From: Serinus canaria
Taxonomy: Eukaryota; Chordata; Aves; Passeriformes; Fringillidae
Direction of reading: 5' to 3'
DNA length: 64,000 bases
Assembly: GCF_022539315.1 (NCBI RefSeq)
Contig: NC_066317.1
Span: forward strand, 49,828,435 to 49,892,434
In this document: one piece after another, positions 12,101-24,100 of the stretch
Layout: every line of letters begins with the position of its first letter
Position numbering within the stretch: the first letter of the stretch is position 1
Translations under genes and position numbers: made by a program
The notes under the pieces: model-generated
Databases searched by the model: none
Told to the model about the DNA's origin: nothing
What the model saw: only the letters and a program-made list of their open reading frames with translations

Positions 12101-15100
12101 CACTAGATTTTCAGGAAATTAAAATATTATCAATGTTACACATTTTCAACCTTTAAACTCAATTTCAAAAACTAGAAGAAAAAGTATTAAGAGTTTATTC
12201 ACTTACCACATGGTTAATTGCATCAGAAAACAGAAGTTCTGAGGCAATTTAGATTTGTCAGCTCTTTTAATTTAATAGCGTTATGATGATTCCCCTTCCT
12301 GATCTGTACACATGGCTAAAATTCTGTCACCAACATGTTTTATGAAAAATCCTTTCCTTAGGATTTTTCCCCTCCTGAGAAGCTGAGAGGCCTCAGGAAC
12401 AAACTGTAAACAATTCTTATCTGCTGCTGTGGAATGCAACAGGGGTAATCTGTGATTGGTCTCATCAGGCTGTTTCCAATTAAGGGCCAATCACAGTTCA
12501 CCTGGCCGGACTGTCTCGGTCAGAGACAAGACTTTGTTATTCATTCCTTTTCTATTCTTAGCTTAGCCTTCTGATGAAATCCTTTATTCTATTCTTTTAG
12601 TATAGTTTTAATATATTATCTATCATAAAATAATAAATCAAGCCTTTTGATACATGGAGTCAACTTTCTCGTCTCTTCCCTCATCCTGGGACCCTTGTGG
12701 ACAATACCACAAAATTCTACTTCAGCTTTACAACAGAAAATCCTGTGCTGTTAAGTGATACAGAAGGTGCTTCTAGGAAGACTAAAACATTTAAGAAAAT
12801 TGAGTAAAGGGCCTTTAAACTGTTGTTTTATTATTTACTTTTTCTTCCAATTACCAAAGAAACCAAAACACAGTCAGTAGTTAGTAGAGGGCACCATCAA
12901 TCAGCTAGAAGATTTCTGTCCTTCCTTTTCAGAAACTTGAGAGAAGCAAGGGACTGAGAGGGAAAAGCTAATTAACTAAAATACAGTCTACATTAACTTT
13001 GTATATGTCCTGAGCATAAGGGGGCAGCACAGGGAGGCAGACTTAAGGTAGAGAGATGTGGTTGTGTTTCAGATACTGTCATTCCCAAAACTGGAATTCC
13101 TGACATTGTCCTTGCCATTGTTCAGCTGTATGTAACTTATTTACCAGCCCTTTCCCCTTGCTCTCCTCTAATCAGTCTTACATATGCTTAGATCCTTAAA
13201 CTGCTTTGTACCTTCAGACACTTTTCCAGTAAATATTTAAAATATGAAAAGGTCTTTTCCTTTCTCATTGCTGGGAACTCTTAGAAGTACATTTGCACTT
13301 GTGCATACGCAGTTGCACTCACTCATGTACATGCACAAACTACAGATTAAATATGCTTTGAGAGAAAATGCAATTGCTGTTCTGGGCTTTAGTCTTAAAC
13401 AGTGACAAATGGTGCTTGAATACAGAACTGTCCCTCTTTACTGGTGTTTCTCTGACCTGGTGTACAATAGTAGGCTTTTTTAATAGTATATTTTCAGCAT
13501 TGCCTTTTTGAAGAAGAGGTTGATTTGGTAAATAGTAATTTTAAAAGTCTAGATGCTGCTAATGTAGTTAATGAGAACTGCTGTTGGTTTTTAGTGTGCA
13601 TTGTTATTAATGCTCAACAATTATTATTTTCTGGCAGATACACAGAATGAAAAGGAACGTGTGAGGAAGTACAGAGCTTTTATTCAAAGTCTTCCACCAG
13701 TGAATAGAGCAACTTTGGCTGCTTTAATTGAACATCTTTACAGGTCATTGCAAATAAAGCATTGTAGCAGAGAAATTACTAAAATGTGTTCTCAGTATAA
13801 CTCTACAATATATGAAATGTAGCTTGTTTCAATCACCAGTAATCACAAAAGCTTATCTAGTTGCAGCAATTAATTGCATTTGAATTCCTTTAATTGATAA
13901 TGTGTTATTTCTTTGGTTGTATTTTTAGCAGTAGGTATCTATAAAAATCAATGGATTGGAAGAGCCTTACAAAGAGAGAGGGCTGCCAGTGTATGTGTCC
14001 AAGTAGGGTAATTTTTGATGTGGCTTCTTTATGCAATTTAATTTTACTCCAGTCTGCTAGTCTTCCAGAGGATTGTTGCAAATGGTTCTTGAAATTAAAA
14101 TATCTTTTCCAGTGAAAATGTCCTTCTCTGCCATCTGTTTTGCACATATTAACTTTGAGAATTTCCTACCCTTCCTGTTTTTCATCAGTGGTCATTTTAC
14201 AACTGAGGTAGCAGTAGAGAATATCCAAAATACAAACTTGTTTTAACACCAAAGGTCATGACTTATTCCTAGGTCAAATAAGATGTAGAAAATGTGTAAA
14301 AAATATGTGACAGGATGATTCTGAGGTGTCATGGTTAAATAGTACAGGTCTATGTTATATCATCTATTGAACAAGTCAGATTATATTTTTGGTGAATGAC
14401 AGTGAGTATAGAATGTGCAGAAACTTCTCTTTACAGGATGTTCTATTCAGAAACTATGGGACATAGCCAGGTACATAGCCAGTGTAATTTAAAAATATTT
14501 ATGTGATTATGAAATTGATTGATGCCATTATTTGGATAAAGATTGTACTAGATATTGTGTTTAAGAAGTTTCTAAGCATGTCCAGTTAGAGATATTAATA
14601 TGATGTTGCATCTGTTCTGAAAGTAATGAGAATTCATGCATTTAATGGCCAAAATTCTGTAGTAGTTTAAAGTGCTTGCCTCTAAAAGAGGACGTGAACA
14701 ACAGGACTGATAGGAAAACTTTAGTGTAGGGATAAGAACTAAGAAGGACCTAATTTCTTTCCACATTTTGTTTGATCTTTGATCTCAAGTTTGTAGGATG
14801 TGCTTACATTACATAATACAGTGAAACTGTGTTTGGCATTGGTTTGGCCTCACCTGGAGCGCTCTGTGCAGTTCTGGGGTCTGCAGTTAAAGGATGTTAA
14901 GGTGTTTGAATACATCCAGAGGAAGGCAGCAATGCTGGTGAAAGGGCTGGAATGAATCACCTGTGGGGGAGTGGCTGAAGACTCTGGGCTTTTCTACTTC
15001 AGAGAAAAGGAGGCTGAGGGGTGACCTCATTGCTTTGTGCAGCTTCCTGAGGAGGAGAAGGGGAGAGGGAGGTACTGATCTCTTCTTCCTGGTGTCCAGT

Positions 15101-18100
15101 GGTAGGGCGCATGGAAATGATTCAAAACTGCATCCAGAGAAGTACCAACTTTACATTAGGAAGGACTTCTTACTAAAAGGGTGGTCAGTTATTGTAACAG
15201 GCTTTTTAGAGGGATGGTGGATGAGCCAAGCCTGTCAGTGCAGTTGGACAGTGCCCATAGCACTGCACATGCTTTAACTTTTGGTCAGCCTTTAAGCGAT
15301 CCAGCAGTTGGACTAGAGGATCGTTATAGGTCCCTTCCAACTCAGGTATTCTATTCTGTTTTTATTGTTTTCTATTCTAAGTAGTTTTGATATCACTTGA
15401 AATGCAGTTAGAAAGTTTTCATTTCTGTAATGAGAAATAAAGAGTATAAAAATATTAAATAAGTAATAGTACATGTTTTCACTGCATTTAATGTAGTTCC
15501 CTTTTGTAAGTGCTCTCCATATTCTGTAAAGGAGCCTCAGACAATCAAAGGAGCAATGAAACTATCTAAATATGTTCATTTTTCCTTCAACAGGGTGCAG
15601 AAATGTTCTGAAATTAACCAAATGAACCCTCACAATTTAGCTGTGGTGTTTTCTTCATGCTTATTTCAAACTAAAGGCCAAACCAGTGAAGAAGTCAATG
15701 TAATTGAAGATCTAATTAAAAATTATGTGCAACTTTTTCATGTACGTATCTTTATATGTATCATAACTGCTCAGATGTTAGAGATTCAAAAATATAAAAA
15801 TCTGATTTAAAATGGTCTTCCTACTAGTTCAATGATCTGAGGATTTACAGGGTTTTTGAACTCTAATTCAGTGGATGTTTTTCTTGTCCTGCTTTAAATT
15901 TTATTTCCCAGTTAGTTTAACCTGGGTAGGAAAGACTGTTTATAGCATGCTGTGAGCTACTGTTTTCCAAAATGATGCTCATTCGCCTGGCTGTCAAAAG
16001 CTTACTAAATTGAGGAAAATTTTATTTTTATGACTATTAAAAATAGTGCTTCTAATCATATTTTATATGCCTGATCTGAACTGAAGCATAGAAAGATTTT
16101 AACATTGTTCTGCAGTTTTTCATTGATTCCTCTCTGTTTCAATATGTATTCCATGAAGTTCATAATAATGAGTCCCATCAATGAAGAGCTGTTTCTGACT
16201 TATGGAATATTTTGCATACCTGCTTCTCTGAGAACGTGATTGGCGGTATTAGCAATCGTTACCATAACTAATATTAATCACTCCAAAATTATTTATTTAC
16301 ACAGATAAATGAAGACCAAGTCAAACAAATGGACATAGAGAACAGTTTTATTACCAAATGGAAAGACACTCAGGTAAGTGTCCAGTTAGGCATGGATAAA
16401 AGGGAGTGAGGCCATAACATCTCTGTACATAGGTGAGGATGCTCTTCTGTTCATCATTGAGACAGCATCACCCCAGGCACTGCACAGTTGCTAAGTCATG
16501 CTTGAATCAGGTGCAAGGTAAAGTGGCTCAGCTTCTTGCTCCCCTCATCAGTTCTCCACAGCAGTTTGCCACAGGCTTCCAGTTAGGGTTAAAACTAATG
16601 ATGTGCAATTGAGTGATGAAACAGCAGCGCTGTAGTCATGTAACCCTCGTGGGTAATTGGCAACTTAGGCATCAAGCAGCTACAATTAAGAATTGTAAGA
16701 ATTCTTTACATTTAACAACTGATAGTTTGACATCATTGCATCAAAATGTGTGCATATTTGTGGGAAAATCAGTGATGTAGATACTTAATACTTTGGAATA
16801 TATAGGTTACCACAGTACTACTATCTCTGGTTATGCATGATTCAGAGAACAACTGAATTGAATTTCTGCTGAATTACTCAAAGTTCACATGTCTGAAATG
16901 TCACTGAAGTTGTGTTCCAGGTGGCACTTCATTAGTCGCTTTTCATTTTCTGTCCACCATATACTTATGCCAGCTGTTGCAGTAATTTACATCACATTTT
17001 CTCTCCATACGGTTGTTTATGTGAGCCCAGTGGAAATCATGTGTCAGCTTCATTCTTATTTCCAACCTTTTTCTGTAATATCATCTGAAAAGCAAATTTT
17101 ATAACTAAATGAGCCTTTTTGAGTCTGTGCCACTATAATTAAGCAGCTTTCTTCAAAGTAGCTTTGTAATGCTTTTCCCCACAAATGTTTCCATTAGTTT
17201 TCTATTCTCAAAGACTCAACTAACTTAAAAGTGGCATTTTTTCAGAATGTGAATATTCTTTAAAATTCACACTGCCAGTTACTTTTCTATAGAAATGTAA
17301 TCTTAGCTTCTGTAAATTGGTCGAAATGTATCCCAAAGTTCAACTGTTTTTATATATATATATATGTGAATATATATTTTTCTTAAACTTTTCCTCTGTT
17401 TGTAGTAGTATATAAATAAGTAGCATCACTATAAATACCATCCTCAAAAATGAAGACACAAATTGGGATCTTATTGATAATTTGATTATTAAGTATTTAT
17501 ATTTTCCTATTAATGGAATGGTACGTCTTCTGGTGAGTCCCTGTTTCTGCCTTAATTTTTATTCCTGTGCTCTGATCATCACTTATGTTATAGGAAATAT
17601 TTTTTTGGTACTGGACTGAGATGAATTGCAATCTTTTGAAGGTGCTTATGACTATACTAAAAAGGGAATTGGAACAGAAAAAATGTGAGCCAACATTTTT
17701 AGCTTCAGAAAAATAAAGTAATTTCTCATCCATGAAAACAATTTTATTGCCATAGATGAGCAAACCTAGTTACAATGGAAAATACTACATATCCCTTCTC
17801 ATAAATCATACTTTTCGTCATGATCATAAAGTGTTGGATTTAATGCCTTTCTAATTTCTTTCTGAGTTTTTTGTTAGACATTCTTAAATAACATTTGTTA
17901 GTCTTGAGCATATGAAATTTATATATATCATAAATTTGCTTTATCTGATTATTCCACATTAGCATTGTGTACAAAGTCTAGCCTTTTCTCCAACAAATTT
18001 GAAGAGCTATATTTAACAGAGCTTGATATCAGGACCATTTGTTTTAATTCCTTATTTAATTGGGTAATGACAAGTTTTCACTGTGATTAATAATCATAAA

Positions 18101-21100
18101 TACACTACTTGTAGTAATGAATTTTTAGTTTATTGCTATGTTCATATGGCTGTGTGGCTGAAATAGTCTGTAATTTGTAATTTTTCATCTCACTTTTAAC
18201 TAAGTAATTTTGGGGTTACAGTCCTTTTTGATTGTTTTAAATTCTATTTATCTGTTTTGATTCTGAAGTGAACCTGACTAACATCCAAAGCAGGAGGCTT
18301 TGGAGGTTACAGGTCTGGCAATTCAAGACGCTGTGATAAACCCATGTCTTGGACTTTGTAGTCTTAAATGTAAATTTAAAATTTTCACTTATGCCATGTT
18401 GCCCTAAGTTTTTCTGCTCTTGGATGTATATTTGTAAACTAATGTTAATTTTTGTTTGATGTGATTTGGTTGGATTTATTCAGGGTTTGGATTTTTCTCC
18501 CGAATTGTTATTTTTTTCCTTACATTAGTTAAATAATGGTATTCTCCTTGATTCAAATGTTTATTTTTAACAATCAAATGTTTTAATTCTTTCTTTTTAG
18601 GTTTCCCAGGCTGGAGATTTGCTTATTGATGTTTATGTGGAAAGAAAGGAGCCAGACTGCAGTATTATAATCAGGGTTAGTGTATAAAAATGATACAGTA
18701 ATTTTTATGAAGCACTTTTTCTTGAAGTATATTGCATTTATTTTAATATATGTTTTTGTATAAGTACACAATGAAAGTATGAATTTATGTTTATCACTGT
18801 TCTTTTAAACATTTTGGTTTAGAATTTGTAGTGTTGTCTTAATTACATAAAGACTGATTATTCTGCATTTTTGATTTTTTGAGAAGAATTTTAAGGAAAA
18901 TTATACAATTTTAAAGTGGAGATGTCCTGCTTTAGTTTTGCTGTAGTATGCAACAGTGTAAATTCTCCCAAATCTTCATGTGCAACACCCGAGAGCAGTA
19001 ATAAATACACAATGAATGTTGGTTCTGTTTAGCAGTTATGACCATTAAAATGACATTCCTCCTTTCTTTTTCTCTGTGGCTTTCTTCTTTCTTTGACTGT
19101 TAAGAAACCAAAGCTTGTTACTAACTAGAATAGAGATTTTTGAGCTTTCTGTTTAATAGTGTATTTAAACACCTGCCTCTCCATGTAGTAGTGTTCTGTT
19201 ATTTTTTATTACAGTTTTGTTTCCTTTTTGTTCTGCTCAGCATATGACTCTCAAACACTTTTGTTTGTACATATGGGGTATATTATATACATAGATGGAA
19301 ATATACACATAAAAAATGCTTCTTAAAATAGGAATATGCATCACTAAGATTAAAAAAATGGTGCTTCTCTAATATTTATCTTCCCACACCCAGGAAATTA
19401 TATCAAAGCTTTTTTTTTTTTTCCAAATTTTTCTGGGGTAGAGAAAACGAATTTAAAGCTATCAAGTTAATTTTCATCTTTAAAATATAACTTCAGTCTC
19501 ATGGAACCGAAGAAGGAAAGCTTGCTAGAATCTGATGGATATTTTATGGAGTTCCAGCTCTTTTTTTTTTTTTTTTCTTCCTTTTTTTTTTTTTTTCCTT
19601 TAGGGAAATTGCAGGGAGGCAGACTTTGAAAAAATGTATCAGAAATCAGTAATTGAAATGTATGATAAACTGACTCAATTTATATTACAGGTATCACCTT
19701 TGATGGAAGCAGAGGAATTAACTAATGATGTTTTAGGAATCAAAAACATTATTCCCAGCAAAGATGATATCTGGGCAGCTTTTGAAGTACTTGAAAATGG
19801 AGAATTAGGTTAGTGACATTTAAATGTATGCATGTCAATCAGCTTTTATTATTTTAGTTTTTCAGTACTTAATATCATCAAAAGTTTAGTTAAAGACTTC
19901 ATGGAAACAAACAAAAAATAGCCTTCATGCCAATGTTTTCCGTTTGGTTGTTGTGGCATTTGCATGATTTCTTTCTTCACTTTGCCAGAAATGATGTCAT
20001 GAATTGTTTTAAACTACTTATAAATTAAGGGCTGAGAAGGTGTCCTTTCTATTACAGTGCTTTGCAGTTCATTAATCATCAGCTATAGAAAAGTAGTTCT
20101 TACCAGTAAGTCATAGAGGAAAACCCTATTTTCATAAGAATGTCAGCACTTGATTTTATAAGCAATAATGCTTTCCAAAAAATTAAATGAGAGAGTACAT
20201 GTCATTCTTAGGAGAAAGAAACTTTTCTGTTTTGCTAATTCAAACATTTAATGGACGTAGGTGAAAAAAGGAGGCATAAAGTATGTACCTCTTTACATGC
20301 TTTAAAGTGTGTTTTTGGCAAGTGGCATTATGGTGTATGTAGCAGAATCTGGAAAAATTTGTTTGAAATATGGTTCTGCTGCCACCAAAAGTAAATGTCA
20401 CATGGCCACAGTATTCATGAATGGTAGAGTCTTTAACATTGGGAATACTTCATACATGCTGGAGCGTGTTTAAAATCATGGAGAATTTTATTGTTAGAGC
20501 TAACTAAAACAATGTAAAGTAGTAGGGATTTTGGCAATTAAAACATATTTTGATGAATATTCCCTAAGGTAATCTTAGGGAATTTTTGAAGAATATATGG
20601 AGACAGAAATATGCAACACCTATTTGCATTTCTTAGTAAGTTGCTGATCTTAACTATTTTCATGTTACAGAGGAGGACTGTGAACTTACTTATTTCTATA
20701 GTGAAGACATGTGTTTTCAAGTCCAGAAAAAAAATTAGGAAAGTGGAAAAAAATAAGATTACTAAATATTGTTCTAATATTTTTGTTAGTTTTGTTGTAT
20801 TTGATTTTCAGGTGTGCTTACAATAATTCTTTCAGTTTTACTAATATTACTTACATCCTCAGTCTTGAGCCTGGCAGAATAAAAACTAGGATGGAAGTGT
20901 GTTCTCCCTTTCAGCTGAAAATCAATTATCCTGAGCCCTCTTCACATCTTACAGTCTGCTGGTGATGCTGTATAGAAGTGTAATACAGAGTTTGTTTCCA
21001 GGTTCATAGATGTGGGTGACAACTGACAAAGAATGCTAGCATCTCTAATCTTTAGAAGAGTCCTGATAATTCCTACAAGTGCAGTAGAAATAATATTTCT

Positions 21101-24100
21101 TTAGACTGAATAATGGAAAAAAAATTGAGTTTTATTTTCTTAAACTTGATAGATGACACAGGAACATGAAAACTAAACTAGATATGGCCAAGAGAACATT
21201 AAATTAAATAAAGAGATAGACCCCACAACAGCTTCTTCAGGTATTTAGCTGCAACAACTAATGTTTTAGTGGGATATTGAAATGGTGTCTGGACTAATGA
21301 CTATGGAAGACAAACAAAACTAAGCTAAGAGTGAGACACTAGAGGCCCTACATAACACAATAAATATGGGCAGGACATTAGAGTATATCCTACTGAAAGA
21401 AGAGTTTCCAACACAAAGTGAAATGGCACACCAGTGTTTTAAATCCAAAACAACCAACCAAAAAGCAAACTAAATTAAGTCCTAATTCATCACCTGACTC
21501 CTGTCAGTAGAGACTGTGTTGCTGAAATGTGTTCTTCAAGGATCCCTTTCTGGAAGAATCAGTGCATCAGAAAAAGTGAATTACTGTTTCAAAATGAAAA
21601 TAATTTTGTCGTTAAGATACAGTCAGGTAGACTCCTGTAATCCTATGGCTGAACCTAACAGGTTTGCCGAGGGCAAGAGCACAGAGAAAATTAATTCTAG
21701 AAAATATTTGGTCCAAATGTGACACTGAAGAACTAAAAGAGTCTTTGCTCCTGCAAGTTGATTGTGCTAGTGTCATTTGACAAACACCATGATGCATTTA
21801 AAAATTAGTTCAGATAGTGACACTTAATGACAGAAAAAAAGTTTGCATATTTGTTTCAAATGTACATCAGTAATCATGGTGTCTTTCTGATCAAAAATAA
21901 TTATCTGCCTTTTTTCCTGGTGTGGTCTGCTGCCTGTCCAGTGCATGGTGGTATTCTGCTTGTTACACTCAACCCTGAATTTTTTTAATTTTAAGTTTTT
22001 ATTTTACTTTTTAATACATACTGTCAGGAAAAAAATCCTGAAAAAGCAAGAAAATTACAATCATATTTTATAGAAAGTCAGTTTCTACTAATAGTTAATG
22101 TTGTTTAAGGTTCAAATGACTGGTTTAGAATATTCACCAGCATATGATGACCTAAGTGAAAGAAAGGGTAATTGAATGTATGTGTTGACTCCTTGCTGTT
22201 CAAAATATTAGAATTGCAGTATTAAAAAATCAGCTAAATTATTTGCACATGGAAAAGTTGCAGTAATTGATGATTTTATCAAGCCTAATGCAAAATATTT
22301 AATACCATATGCTTTTACAAAATAGGGTATGTATAATTTTTTTTAATAATAAGTGATTGATGGATAGTTTGTAAATGAGGTGTGTTACCAGTAAAATAGC
22401 TAATGGTTTTCAGCATGATTTATGTACCATGTAATCCATGATGACAGATGGTCTAAAATGTAACCATAAATAAAACAGTAGGTGTTTACTGCGGGAGTGC
22501 TGGTGTTCTAGGAAGATGTGGTGATTTGCCAGTCTCTTGCCTCTGATTTGTAAACTTCTTCTCCTTAAAGTAGATTTTCTCTCTTGTACAAAGGCATCAA
22601 GTGTTTAAGCTTTATCATGTCTGAGTCCAGCGTTTCCCAAAAATTCAGAAGTTTGAACTTTTAAAACAAAGGGGCCAGAAGAAGTAGTGTTAATAAAGTA
22701 GGGGTATCTACTTTCTGCTATCTACAGAATGCTATTCTTGTTAGGCTGTTTTGGTGTCATATCTGGATAATGAAATCTTTATATGGGTGGTATCACAGCT
22801 CTACAGGTAGCATAGGTAGTTTGGTATCCTGAAATAGCAGTGGTTTTTTCTGTCACGAAAGTGTGTTATTTGTGGCTGCTGCTTTCTGAGGCTCTAGTGT
22901 TCAGGTGTTCTAGAAAATGCCTTTTGCTAGACTGTAGTGCTGGAGAGTCCCAAAGCAGCTGTTGACATTTCATATTCATCTACCATAGCAGGAATGAAAA
23001 ATGATATTATGGCTGCATACTTTGCCCTTCAGTACTCAAGGGACATGGCTAGACTGTGTGACCCAACATGACAGTGTCATAGAGGTGTGACTTTTCAGGA
23101 GCCATACCCAGCTCTTCTCAAGACCTGACCCACAGAAATTGGCATTCAAATGGGAACACAGATCTATTGGAAAAATCCCTCTTTGGAGATTAAATGACAT
23201 TTGAACCCACAAAGCCATTGTGAAGGCTTTTGTGGGTTCATGAATTACAGCAGATGTTTGCTGCTGAGCAGGTAAAAGCCTTCAGGGATGTGTGTCTTCT
23301 CCTTTTCATATCAGTGTTTCATCAGGCTGTGCTCATGTGTTCATGTGACACTCAGATTTCTGCTGGATCCGGTAATGCAGATTTAGGGATGATTTGCAAA
23401 ATCTTTTCTGCCTTCATTTGGTAGGTGAACTGGGGTTTGTATGGAGTACTGGCTGGGCTTTCTTATCACTGCAGTTTTTCAGTTCTGTGCTAGGTCTCAG
23501 AGTTTCTCTTCTAGGATGGATGATGCCTATCAAAAAATGTGTGTTTGAGCATGTGAAGTTTTGCAGTGCACACATACAGTCTAGTAATGAATTCAGTGGT
23601 AGTTTAATCTTGCTGTACTTTTTGTACAAGATTGAAATACACAGGTGCAAGTTTGTATACTCCCTAGCCACTGCAACAGGGAGAAGATCTAGTAAGACCA
23701 CATGCTTTTCCCCTCTAGTAAAAAGAATGAAACCAGGAGTTGGTTTCAGTCTGCTTTGATCAATAACAGTATAATCCATACCAGTTGGAGGCATTTTTTT
23801 TCACTGTCATCACTCCAAATTCTTTGGTTCTTTGAATGCAGAGAATTGGTAGCTATGATGCTTCATTTTCATACTGAGCATAGGCCAATAAGGCACAGTA
23901 TAGCTGAAGGTCTCAGTTCTGTTTGATCATATTTAGGCATGTCCTGCAATTGGTCCTAACTTTTGTATTTAGTTTGAAAGCAGTGCTTTAGTGTCTTTAC
24001 ATTAAAAATTTAACATTACAAAAGAGTCACTGAATGTTTGGCTACTGTTTGTTTAGTTTTATATTCATTACTTGTGCACACACTGCCAGCAAAAGTATTG

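Noticed and set aside
12281..12490. Antisense open frame of 69 codons
   Set aside because: It overlaps the solo LTR and has no viral protein similarity; LTRs of this type are non-coding.
14963..15384. Open frames over the CR1 at 14.8-15.4 kb
   Set aside because: This is the CR1 3' end, which is non-coding in these truncated copies.
23394..23794. Overlapping open frames of about 121 and 126 codons on opposite strands
   Set aside because: They lie in an ARAP2 intron, show no domain or family resemblance, and opposed open frames often arise together by codon complementarity.
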